Source: an uncultured Lachnospiraceae bacterium
GTDB lineage: Bacteria; Bacillota; Clostridia; Lachnospirales; Lachnospiraceae
Assembly (NCBI GenBank): GCA_902803745.1
Contig: CADCRB010000086.1
Coordinates: forward strand, 1 to 5,688
Length of the DNA stretch: 5,688 nt
Reading direction: 5' to 3'
Positions within the stretch are counted from its first letter, which is position 1, and the number at the start of each line of letters is the position of its first letter. The translations under genes were made by a program, and so were the position numbers. This document shows, one piece after another, positions 1 to 5,688 of the stretch. Under the pieces are notes generated by a model that had not been told where the DNA came from, did no database searches, and was given only the letters and a program-made list of their open reading frames with translations.

Positions 1-1
1 G

Positions 2-997
2 GGCATGGGTATCAATCCCTACAGGATATACAATCAAAATATACCTGTGCCAAATGGCAGATACCGTATGCTCTTCCATCATCTTCATTCCTACGAGAAA
101 TACCGGATGCTCCCCATGTATTTTCATCCACATCCGGAGTTTGGTACTTTTGCAAGCGCATCCCAGGTACAGCTTGATATCACTTACGATGATATCCCCG
201 AGGTAATAAATACTTTCTCGCTTCTGGAGCCTGTAAAAGCGCTTATATTTGCCAACTCGATCCTGCTGAATGAGGCCGAGGATTATCTTTGCTACAGAGA
301 TATCCTGTGGGAGAATTCCACCCACGGGATAAACCCTCATAATGTGGGACCTTATGAATATATGTTTAAGGATGTGGACGAGCTTCTGGACTATATACAA
401 TCCACCAGCATCTATTGTGCGGAAAGAGACGGAAAATATGTGAATTTCAAGCCCATGCCGTTAAGGGATTATTTTTCACAGGATGAAGTGGAGGGAGAAT
501 ACTATGCAAACGGCAAGTATCATAAACTGATAATTGAACCGCGGAAAGAGGATCTGGAATATTTAAGATCCTTTAAGCATGAGGATCTGACCTACAGGGG
601 CACGATCGAATTCAGAAGCGTCTGCTGCCAGCCAATAAAGGATGCGATGTCCGTGGCCGCTTTTCATACAGGACTTAAGAAAAGACTCCATGAGCTTACT
701 GAACTCTTTGCATCGGATCATGTGCTCTACGGACACGGATATAACGCAACGGAGCTAAGGCATCTTTTCATAAAAAGAGAACTCCCATCCTTTGTGGACA
801 AGGACGGTGTATATGATCTGGCCCGCAGGATATTGGAGCTGTCACAAAAAGGCCTGAATGACAGGGGCTTCGGTGAAGAAAGATTTCTCAAACCGTTATT
901 TGAAAGAGTAGAAAAAAGGGAAAACCCTGCCTCACACATGTTAAAAAAGCTCTCCTCCGGATCGACGATAGAGGAGCTGATAAAGGAATACAGTTAA
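2..997 (+). CDS. Glutamate-cysteine ligase, GCS2 (plant/proteobacterial) type, 5' end missing
   Basis: Likely joins L-glutamate and L-cysteine using ATP, the first step of glutathione or gamma-glutamylcysteine synthesis, in the cytosol. The visible part (331 codons) carries the family signature FASASQVQLDI (about residues 49-59 from the ATG at 5) followed by LLEPVKALIFANS (73-85), which matches the TxxxQVNLDF...LxPIxxALFANSPF block of family 2 ligases. Next come YLCYRDILW (94-102) and TIEFRSVCCQP (200-210), corresponding to the YLExR region near the substrate pocket. The reading frame is open to the left edge, and the QVNLD block normally lies well inside the protein (around residue 150-190), so the ATG at 5 is probably internal and over 100 N-terminal residues, with part of the ATP and glutamate sites, lie outside the window. 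The stop codon is 995-997 and overlaps the stop of the convergent gene. The family call is firm. The exact substrate is less sure, since GCS2 relatives such as YbdK or EgtA also exist. Confidence 0.85.
   Translation, partial: GMGINPYRIYNQNIPVPNGRYRMLFHHLHSYEKYRMLPMYFHPHPEFGTFASASQVQLDITYDDIPEVINTFSLLEPVKALIFANSILLNEAEDYLCYRDILWENSTHGINPHNVGPYEYMFKDVDELLDYIQSTSIYCAERDGKYVNFKPMPLRDYFSQDEVEGEYYANGKYHKLIIEPRKEDLEYLRSFKHEDLTYRGTIEFRSVCCQPIKDAMSVAAFHTGLKKRLHELTELFASDHVLYGHGYNATELRHLFIKRELPSFVDKDGVYDLARRILELSQKGLNDRGFGEERFLKPLFERVEKRENPASHMLKKLSSGSTIEELIKEYS
948..978 (-). terminator. Possible intrinsic terminator of the leftward operon, inside the ligase gene
   Basis: Read on the minus strand, AGCT and CCTC (978-971) can pair with GAGG and AGCT (957-954 and 951-948) with a 2-nt bulge. 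The loop can itself form a short ATCG/CGAT stem. The hairpin is followed directly by six T (948-943 on the minus strand), as expected of a rho-independent terminator. It lies 16 bp beyond the stop of the small leftward gene. On the plus strand the hairpin is not followed by T, so it would act only on leftward transcripts. The bulge and the position within coding sequence lower confidence. Confidence 0.4.
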
Positions 998-1269
998 GAA
1001 AATCTGTCAAAGGATACGTCTTCCTGATGCTCCCTATGGAAGGCATAGCGGAAAAAGGAATCTCCGCGCACGCCTTTGATCACATAATTATGACTTTCGA
1101 TCTTAAAAAAGGGCTTTTTAAGCTGCCTTAAATAAATAAAGGAACCCTCGATACTTCTTAATGACTCGATATCTTCATCATTAAGAGGCTCTTCCGTCAG
1201 GATATCAATTGCATCCCAGCCTGACTCCGTGCAGGTCTCAAGCGATTTCCTTCTGTCTATTATCTTCAT
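994..1269 (-). CDS. Small conserved-looking protein of unknown function (91 aa)
   Basis: Product not assigned to a named family. It is a 91-residue soluble protein with no signal peptide or membrane segment. An acidic N-terminal half (ILTEEPLNDEDIESLRS, residues 23-39) is followed by a basic/aromatic block, YLRQLKKPFFKIESHNYVIK (46-65), and then GVRGDSFFRYAFHREH (66-81). The pattern looks like a small alpha/beta domain, but that is inference. The ATG at 1269 is preceded 4 nt upstream by GGGAGGG, a strong ribosome-binding site, and lies inside the end of the VanZ-like gene (32-bp overlap, different frame), suggesting translational coupling. Two features argue for a real gene rather than a chance frame: the ribosome-binding site, and the lack of any better reading on either strand between 1238 and 997. 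The stop codon shares TTAA (994-997) with the stop of the convergent ligase gene. It is the last gene of the leftward operon. Confidence 0.75.
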   Translation of the reverse strand: MKIIDRRKSLETCTESGWDAIDILTEEPLNDEDIESLRSIEGSFIYLRQLKKPFFKIESHNYVIKGVRGDSFFRYAFHREHQEDVSFDRFS

Positions 1270-1747
1270 CCATCCCTCCCTCAGCAGCTCTCCTCTTCTT
1301 CAAAATCTGCTTTGCAGCCAAGACCAGTAATGCAATTACTGCGCCTGATGTATCCAGAACTATATCCACGACCTGTGCGGCCCTGCCGGGAACATGATAC
1401 TGGTGCCATTCATCCGTGCAGGAATACAGAAAGCATATGACAACGGTCCATATTACTGCCTTTCTGAAGTCACTGACAAAGACCTTCACAGCTATATAGA
1501 TAAAAACAGCCAATATGGCATACTCAAGAACGTGCGCCATATCTCTGATATAAGGCTCAAGATAAAGGGCTCTCTCCATCTGATCTGCTTCACTCAAACC
1601 GGAATTCTCAGTGATAAGCTTAACGATCCTCATAGCAAGGCCCTCACTCTCCATAGACGACTCGGGAGCCGGTTTATCGGAAAGCCAGTATATCACGGTC
1701 ATCCAGACAAGCGCAGGTATGAATCTAAGTCCATTTACCAGTCTCAC
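1238..1747 (-). CDS. VanZ-like family membrane protein
   Basis: A 169-residue integral membrane protein of the VanZ-like family. The namesake VanZ gives low-level teicoplanin resistance; the role of most family members is unknown. The family motif is clear: RDMAHVLEYAILA (68-80), then CTDEWHQYHVPGRAAQVVDIVLDTSGAVIA split over residues 109-138, with the typical DExHQxxxPGR...D...DxxGA arrangement. Four hydrophobic segments lie at about residues 8-23, 72-91, 95-112 and 127-148. An Arg/Lys-rich tail (150-154) suggests a cytosolic C-terminus. The start is GTG at 1747: upstream sits GAGGGGA (1761-1755), 7 nt away and overlapping the last base of the preceding stop codon, which supports this start and coupling to the desulfurase gene. 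The final 11 codons overlap the next gene. The neighbours do not include vancomycin-resistance genes, so a glycopeptide role is not implied. Confidence 0.88.
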   Translation of the reverse strand: MRLVNGLRFIPALVWMTVIYWLSDKPAPESSMESEGLAMRIVKLITENSGLSEADQMERALYLEPYIRDMAHVLEYAILAVFIYIAVKVFVSDFRKAVIWTVVICFLYSCTDEWHQYHVPGRAAQVVDIVLDTSGAVIALLVLAAKQILKKRRAAEGGMDEDNRQKEIA

Positions 1748-1754
1748 TCTGCCG

Positions 1755-1761
1755 TCCCCTC
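1755..1761 (-). promoter_or_regulatory. Ribosome-binding site deciding the GTG start of the VanZ-like gene
   Basis: GAGGGGA read on the minus strand, 7 nt before the GTG at 1747-1745. Its first G is the last base of the upstream TAG stop (1763-1761), so ribosomes finishing the desulfurase gene are already at the site. No ATG gives a comparable full-length VanZ-like frame. Confidence 0.65.
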
Positions 1762-2888
1762 TATCCCGCGATCTCTTTAAGGGCAGATATCATCTCATCG
1801 ATTTCGGACTCTTTATTCATACAGGAAAAGCTGATGCGCAGAGTCCCCTTACCGGCGCTGCCGATATATTTATGTATAAGCGGCGTACAATGAAGCCCGG
1901 AGCGTGTCACTATATCAAAACTGTTTTGAAGAATATATGCCAGATCCGCCGGCGCAAAGCCATCCATATTGAAGCTTACTACCGGACCGCGTTCACGAAG
2001 CCCGCTTCCGTAAATCCTGATGCCTCCTACCGCTGAAAGAGCATCTATCGCATATCCGGTAAGCTTTTTCTCTTTCTCTGATATGGCATCCATTCCCTGA
2101 TCCATAATCCACTTGACGGCAGCAGACAAAGCCGCGATCCCGGCGCTGTTCTGAGTGCCGACTTCATACTCATATCCATCATCCTCATACAGGATACGGC
2201 TCGAATCAAGCCCCGTACCGCCATATTTCAGCGGTATAAAGGAAAGTCCCTCTCTCACATAATAACCGCCTGTCCCCTGCAGTCCCATAAGTGATTTGTG
2301 GCCAGTGAACGCAAGCGCGTCCACCCCCCATTCATCTGCCTTTATCTCCAGACATCCTGCGCTCTGTGATACATCAAGAATAAAAATGATCCCATATCTT
2401 TCTGATATCTCACCGAAAGACTTTGCATCCTGTATCGCTCCCGTTACATTGGAGCAGTGGTTTAGGACAAGGGCTTTGATCCTTCCCTTCTTTGCCTCAT
2501 TCTCAAAAAGCTCCGGAGGAATATATCCGTTTTCATCACAGGAAAGGATAACCGGCTCGCCCTTTATAGACGGAAGATTATACAGTGGACGGAGCACGCT
2601 GTTATGCTCAGTCACTGTCGCAGCGATCTCATCTGCATTTATTCCGAGTCCGTTGATTATGACATTAAGCCCTTCAGTAGATCCGGATGCAAAATATATC
2701 CTGTCGGTGCCCGATATACCCATAAGACTGCCAAGTCTATTTCTGCAAAGAGAAAAAACATCGGCATCATCACAGGATAAGGCACTCCTGAACTGTCCTG
2801 AGGGCAAAGCCTCCAGAGCATCAAGATATGCCTTCTTTACGGTTTCCGGCTTGGGATATGATGTAGCGGCATTATTGAAATATATCAT
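1761..2888 (-). CDS. Cysteine desulfurase family protein (class V aminotransferase fold, PLP-dependent)
   Basis: A PLP enzyme expected to remove sulfur (or selenium) from cysteine or selenocysteine, leaving alanine and an enzyme persulfide. At 375 residues it has the usual length of the 'EF2568-type' cysteine desulfurase family, which is close to SufS/CsdA. Visible motifs in order: YFNNAATSYPKP (3-14); phosphate-binding GSTEGLN (69-75); TEHNS with the cofactor-stacking His95; SNVTG (146-150); DVSQSAG with Asp172 for the pyridine nitrogen and Gln175; TGHKSL with Schiff-base Lys198; GTQNSAG (244-250); and RSGLHCTP with the candidate sulfur-accepting Cys334. All expected catalytic residues are present. 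The start overlaps the stop of the metal exporter by 4 bp (ATGA, 2885-2888), with a weak AGGA ribosome-binding site 8 nt upstream; this is classic translational coupling. No SufU, IscU, thiI or mnmA gene is in the window, so the sulfur acceptor is unknown. Selenocysteine lyase activity is a possible alternative. Confidence 0.88.
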   Translation of the reverse strand: MIYFNNAATSYPKPETVKKAYLDALEALPSGQFRSALSCDDADVFSLCRNRLGSLMGISGTDRIYFASGSTEGLNVIINGLGINADEIAATVTEHNSVLRPLYNLPSIKGEPVILSCDENGYIPPELFENEAKKGRIKALVLNHCSNVTGAIQDAKSFGEISERYGIIFILDVSQSAGCLEIKADEWGVDALAFTGHKSLMGLQGTGGYYVREGLSFIPLKYGGTGLDSSRILYEDDGYEYEVGTQNSAGIAALSAAVKWIMDQGMDAISEKEKKLTGYAIDALSAVGGIRIYGSGLRERGPVVSFNMDGFAPADLAYILQNSFDIVTRSGLHCTPLIHKYIGSAGKGTLRISFSCMNKESEIDEMISALKEIAG

Positions 2889-3742
2889 AGCGTGAATCCT
2901 GCAAGCTCAAGGATGGTACCTATGACCGCGCCGAGAAGATACAGCATTCCCGCGATCATAAGGTTTTCCTTCAGATGATCATTCACCCTGAAAAGAACCA
3001 GCAGCCCTACTCCGGCACCTGTGAGAAGGCCTGACAGCATAGCTCCCGCAGATATCACTCCCTCCAGATAGAGATGTGTGATGGCTACAGACGCTCCGCA
3101 GTTCGGTATGAGGCCTATGAGCGCAGCTATCAGCTCACCGACTACAGGAATCGCAAGGAAACTTCCCCTCACGGCCTCAAGCCCCACCAGATGAACTATC
3201 AGATTAAGCACGAAGCTGATCACGACAACAAACAGAAAAACATGCATAGTATGCACAAGAGCAGGCTTCAGTATCCCCTCATCATCCTCGCAGCTGCAGT
3301 GCTCTCTCTCGCAGAGGCTCTCTATATCCCAATCCTCTCCGCCCTTCCCCTGAAGTCGCAGAATAAGATCCGTCAGAAAGCCGACAGCAATTCCTATGAC
3401 AGCTTTAATCACAAGTATCTTAAGGATCAGCGAGACCTCCGATCTTTCGGATATCAATATGGGCAGCATCTCATCTGAGGTCGAAAGATATACTGCAAAA
3501 AGCGTTCCAAGGGTTATGATCCTTCCTGCATAAAGATTAGAAGCTGCCGCAGAAAATCCGCATTGCGGCACCACACCCAGAAGTCCTCCGAAAAACGGTC
3601 CTGCCTTTCCGCCCTTATGCAAGGCTTCCGCAAATTTATTCCCCGTCTTATGCTCCACATACTCCATCAAAAGATACGTCACGAATAAAAAAGGCAGAAG
3701 CTTAGCCGCATCTATCAATGTATCCATTATCACGTCTGTCAT
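2885..3742 (-). CDS. Putative heavy-metal (arsenic/manganese) efflux permease, ArsP_2-like
   Basis: A 285-residue polytopic membrane protein resembling the 'putative 10TM heavy-metal exporter' family (ArsP_2, formerly DUF2899), whose members are called arsenic efflux or putative manganese transporters; the true substrate is unproven. Two homologous halves are visible. Half one has LLGVVPQCGFSAAASNLYAG (54-73) and then LSTSDEMLPIL (86-96). Half two has LIGLIPNCGASVAITHLYLE (208-227). Each carries a P-x-C-G motif (Cys61, Cys215) inside a membrane segment. Hydrophobic segments lie at about 15-29, 48-72, 76-97, 105-128, 161-187, 194-226, 230-252 and 260-280. The loop between the halves (129-158) contains CEREHCSC (144-151), a likely metal-ligand cluster. 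Start: ATG at 3742, with AGAGGT 10 nt upstream. It lies 37 bp after the sortase and overlaps the desulfurase by 4 bp. The gap is too short to hold a metal riboswitch. Confidence 0.8.
   Translation of the reverse strand: MTDVIMDTLIDAAKLLPFLFVTYLLMEYVEHKTGNKFAEALHKGGKAGPFFGGLLGVVPQCGFSAAASNLYAGRIITLGTLFAVYLSTSDEMLPILISERSEVSLILKILVIKAVIGIAVGFLTDLILRLQGKGGEDWDIESLCEREHCSCEDDEGILKPALVHTMHVFLFVVVISFVLNLIVHLVGLEAVRGSFLAIPVVGELIAALIGLIPNCGASVAITHLYLEGVISAGAMLSGLLTGAGVGLLVLFRVNDHLKENLMIAGMLYLLGAVIGTILELAGFTL
3290..3313 (-). other. Cys/His cluster in the central loop of the metal exporter
   Basis: Codes for CEREHCSC (exporter residues 144-151), followed by EDDE. Three cysteines, one histidine and flanking acids lie in a hydrophilic loop of about 30 residues joining the two membrane halves. 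With an even number of segments before it and if the N-terminus is cytosolic, the loop faces the cytosol, where it could bind or sense the exported metal. The residues are seen directly; metal binding is inference. Confidence 0.5.
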
Positions 3743-3779
3743 AATCTCATATACCTCTTATAAGCTCTATAGGATGTCA

Positions 3780-4841
3780 TCATGTGGACGCTGCCTTATG
3801 TACCCCGACCAGAATAAACCTTCCGTTCTTTACCTGATAACTGCAGGTAGAGAGTGTGATCAGCTCATCTCCCCACTCCGCATCCACACCGGTATCATAA
3901 AGCTCTCTCTCCTTCACGTTTTTAACAAAGTAATCAAAATCCGCCTTATCGGACAGATCTGTATAATAATAGTATCTGAACCGGCCGTTGTCCTCGTCCT
4001 TCTCCTGCCTGTAGATATCTATATCACCATAGTCCTCATAAAGATCCATATCCTTGATCGTCAGCTCCTCCGGTTCCACACTCTGTCCTTCCTCTTCCTT
4101 CTTTGCTATGCTCTCCTCCTCGATGGCTTTGTCAGCCTCGGCTCTGTCCTCATCTGTTTCGAGCTCATCCTCATCGATCTGGGAATAAAAAGCAGCAAAA
4201 ACCTGATATTCCTTTTCTTCATAAAGAGTGTCAAAATGAATGACCGGATGACTTTGCCAATAGGCTTCCTTTGCAAACTTCTGAAGGGAACCGAAACCAC
4301 TCCCGTCCTTCATGTTATGACCGTAGATAAGAGTCTGATTGTAGCCGTCACGCCAGTTTACAGCAATAAAAAAAGTTCCCTTCTCCGCCTCGCTGCCGTC
4401 AAGGCTTCTATGCAGAAAATAATTCTGGCTTTTGGGAGTATAGACCACAGGATCGTCTATCGATGAATCATCTATCCTCAGCCAGCCGGATACATAAGGA
4501 TTGATCTCCAGCAGATCATGGTACTTTTCCAGAGGTTCCCTTATCTCTTCCCCAGACTCCTCCGGAGGCTCCTCTTCTTCAAGTACTTCGTTTGATGACG
4601 CCGGTGTTTCGGCAACGGTTTCCTCTGATACAGACTCAGCATCTGAAGAAACAGTATCTGTACTCTCTTCTTCCCTGCTATCCGGATCCGGTAAGTCATT
4701 GCTCTCTTTTGAAGCGGACAGTCCGAACAGCCTGCTGTTTTTATCGGTTTTTATCCCGGGCGACAGCAGACCGACCACTATAAGAAAACAAAGAAATACA
4801 GCCGATATGACAGCAAATATGACCGGTAACTTATGCTTCAT
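3780..4841 (-). CDS. Class B sortase with acidic stalk and internal acidic insertion
   Basis: A membrane-anchored cysteine transpeptidase that cleaves a sorting signal on secreted proteins and links them to the cell wall or to pilin partners. Layout of the 353 residues: signal anchor (about 5-27); an acidic, Ser/Thr/Glu-rich stalk (about 43-107); and the catalytic domain starting near KYHDLLEINPYVSGWLRID (106-124), the typical class B beginning. Catalytic residues are visible: His175 in LIYGHNM, Cys333 in TLSTCSY and Arg341 in NGRFILVGV. Between KEYQVFAAFYS (210-220) and FRYYYYTDL (288-296) lies a run of about 65 residues rich in Asp/Glu; usual class B sortases have only a short linker here. 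The ATG at 4841 lacks a good ribosome-binding site (only GGAC 4 nt upstream), but the anchor starts right after it. The gene ends in tandem stops TGATGA (3782-3777). No substrate with a sorting signal is in the window. The gene follows the SGNH-like gene by 37 bp. Confidence 0.93.
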   Translation of the reverse strand: MKHKLPVIFAVISAVFLCFLIVVGLLSPGIKTDKNSRLFGLSASKESNDLPDPDSREEESTDTVSSDAESVSEETVAETPASSNEVLEEEEPPEESGEEIREPLEKYHDLLEINPYVSGWLRIDDSSIDDPVVYTPKSQNYFLHRSLDGSEAEKGTFFIAVNWRDGYNQTLIYGHNMKDGSGFGSLQKFAKEAYWQSHPVIHFDTLYEEKEYQVFAAFYSQIDEDELETDEDRAEADKAIEEESIAKKEEEGQSVEPEELTIKDMDLYEDYGDIDIYRQEKDEDNGRFRYYYYTDLSDKADFDYFVKNVKERELYDTGVDAEWGDELITLSTCSYQVKNGRFILVGVHKAAST

Positions 4842-4878
4842 AGTCCATAATTTATCATATTGTCAGTATTCAAACAAA

Positions 4879-5688
4879 TCATCTGAAGATGCTGTCATAA
4901 TCGTAGGCAGTATAAAAGTCCCACATTTTGTCGCAATATTCTTCATAATTATCCTTTGTCAGTTCATGCTCTCCATTATGTATACATTTCAGGATGTAGG
5001 AATTAACCTCCTGCCTGTAATGGTTCTCGTCCTTATAATTGTCCAGATCCGTGATAAGATCAAACTCATCAAAAAAACTGTAAAGGTGGATATTATCATA
5101 CTGAAGCATCAGTTCTATTGCCTCCTTTTCCCATTTCAGCTGGTTTTCAAGAGTGCCCTTCTGATTCATATCATCAAAGATAAGAATACTGGAGGGCGGG
5201 AAAAAGAGATAAAATTGAGTATCAGGCTGTGACGCTGCGAGATCTGTCACATTCTGCTTTAGATTTCTTGTATCAAGGGGAGTGTATGCGGCCTTTTCCT
5301 GTTTTGGCTTCCTGTCATACTGTGAGAGCGTCGCGTCCCTGCCAAAGGTCACCAGGGAATTCCAGTTGCAGTATTCATCAAAAGTAGTGCTCCTGCCACC
5401 GCGGATCGTATACCAGATCACATCAAGAAAGGAAGCCAGAGTGAAGACCTCCTTATTAAGCACATACTCCGTATCATTTATTATGCTGTCATCATAGATA
5501 TATGTGGGATACTTCTCCATGAGCATTTCTTCGGGATATGCAGATATCAGACCATAATCAAGCCCCCTTAGCACGATCCTGATATTACCGTTCGCATCAA
5601 AAGCCCTCTCCAGCTGGTCATTTATCTCCTTGTATGACGCTCCGGACAAGGGAACCTTTACGGAATGCGCATCAAAATAATCATCAAA
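4879..5688 (-). CDS. SGNH-hydrolase-like (DltD/O-acyltransferase-type) extracellular protein, 5' end missing
   Basis: 269 codons are visible and the frame is open to the right edge. The TTG at 5649 is a leucine inside a continuous frame (residues just before it read FDDYFDAHSVKVP), not a start. The text resembles SGNH/GDSL-like proteins of Clostridia and streptococci, with VKVPLSGASYKEINDQLERA, then IRIVLRGLDYGLI and YPTYIYDDSIINDTEYVLN. The C-terminal LDNYKDENHY block (about 5046-5017) holds the Asp/His pair (Asp codon 5031-5029, His codon 5022-5020) expected to complete a Ser-Asp-His site. The first catalytic block (GxSxT with the Ser) must lie outside the window, as must any signal anchor. 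No membrane segment is seen in this part. Such proteins often act on the cell surface, sometimes with an MBOAT acyltransferase, transferring or removing acyl groups on wall or teichoic acid polymers. Family moderately sure, substrate unknown. It is followed 37 bp later by the sortase. Confidence 0.65.
   Translation of the reverse strand, partial: FDDYFDAHSVKVPLSGASYKEINDQLERAFDANGNIRIVLRGLDYGLISAYPEEMLMEKYPTYIYDDSIINDTEYVLNKEVFTLASFLDVIWYTIRGGRSTTFDEYCNWNSLVTFGRDATLSQYDRKPKQEKAAYTPLDTRNLKQNVTDLAASQPDTQFYLFFPPSSILIFDDMNQKGTLENQLKWEKEAIELMLQYDNIHLYSFFDEFDLITDLDNYKDENHYRQEVNSYILKCIHNGEHELTKDNYEEYCDKMWDFYTAYDYDSIFR

Noticed and set aside
5..7. ATG as true start of the glutamate-cysteine ligase
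   Set aside because: The family QVNLD block would then lie near residue 55, far too early; the N-terminal ATP/glutamate-binding part would be missing. More likely an internal Met in a gene cut by the left edge.
1102..1122. Perfect AT-rich inverted repeat, CTTAAAAA / TTTTTAAG around a 5-nt loop, possibly a terminator for the rightward ligase transcript
   Set aside because: The stem has only one G-C pair, and it falls where the small protein encodes Lys-Lys-Pro-Phe-Phe-Lys, whose codons produce the symmetry. Not convincing as a terminator.
1238..1747. Glycopeptide-resistance cluster based on the VanZ-like gene
   Set aside because: No VanA/H/X/R/S-type genes are present; VanZ-like proteins are widespread in Clostridia outside resistance clusters.
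2296..2895. Plus-strand 199-codon open frame opposite the desulfurase gene
   Set aside because: Shadow frame: its translation shows no family motif, while the minus strand carries a full set of PLP-enzyme motifs.
3743..3779. Metal-responsive riboswitch or operator upstream of the exporter
   Set aside because: The gap is only 37 bp and shows just a ribosome-binding site and an imperfect AT-rich symmetry around AGCT; too short for a manganese riboswitch.
3774..4466. Plus-strand 230-codon open frame opposite the sortase gene
   Set aside because: Hydrophobic Leu/Ile-rich text arises from the complement of acidic Glu/Asp codons; the sortase on the minus strand has its catalytic His, Cys and Arg in order.
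4501..5232. Plus-strand 243-codon open frame spanning the end of the SGNH-like gene and the start of the sortase gene
   Set aside because: The Ser-rich start is the complement of the acidic sortase stalk; it runs across two well-supported minus-strand genes and has no family signature.
5647..5649. TTG as start codon of the SGNH-like gene
   Set aside because: The frame stays open to the window edge with family-like sequence (AHSVKVP) upstream, so this is an internal leucine and the gene is cut by the edge.

Overview
The window reads as chromosomal DNA from an anaerobic Gram-positive bacterium of the class Clostridia, most likely the family Lachnospiraceae (for example Butyrivibrio or a relative). 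This rests on protein style alone: a class B sortase with a signal anchor, a VanZ-like protein, a cysteine desulfurase of the type common in Clostridia, and an SGNH-type extracellular protein. No rRNA or other marker gene is present, so the placement is an inference. The window is almost entirely coding and holds no tRNA, rRNA, CRISPR array, insertion sequence or prophage signal.

Layout: one gene runs rightward, the 3' three quarters or so of a family 2 (plant/proteobacterial-type) glutamate-cysteine ligase, cut by the left edge and ending at 997. All other genes run leftward and read from right to left: an SGNH-hydrolase-like extracellular protein (cut by the right edge, ends 4879), a class B sortase (4841-3780), an ArsP_2-type heavy-metal exporter (3742-2885), a PLP-dependent cysteine desulfurase family protein (2888-1761), a VanZ-like membrane protein (1747-1238, GTG start) and a conserved-looking small protein of 91 residues (1269-994). 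Junctions are 37 bp, 37 bp, a 4-bp ATGA overlap, 13 bp and a 32-bp overlap, so the last four genes are very probably co-transcribed and translationally coupled; the first two may be in the same transcript. The two convergent coding regions meet with stop codons sharing one TTAA, and a leftward hairpin plus T-run that could end the operon lies inside the ligase gene.

Functionally the leftward set has an envelope part (SGNH protein, sortase B, VanZ-like protein) and a metal/sulfur part (metal exporter tightly coupled to a cysteine desulfurase). How these cooperate is not established by the sequence. The most interesting points are the exporter-desulfurase coupling together with a Cys/His-rich cytosolic loop in the exporter, a roughly 65-residue acidic insertion inside the sortase catalytic domain, and the small protein whose start is embedded in the VanZ-like gene. 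I see no convincing evidence of a wholly new defence or mobile system here.
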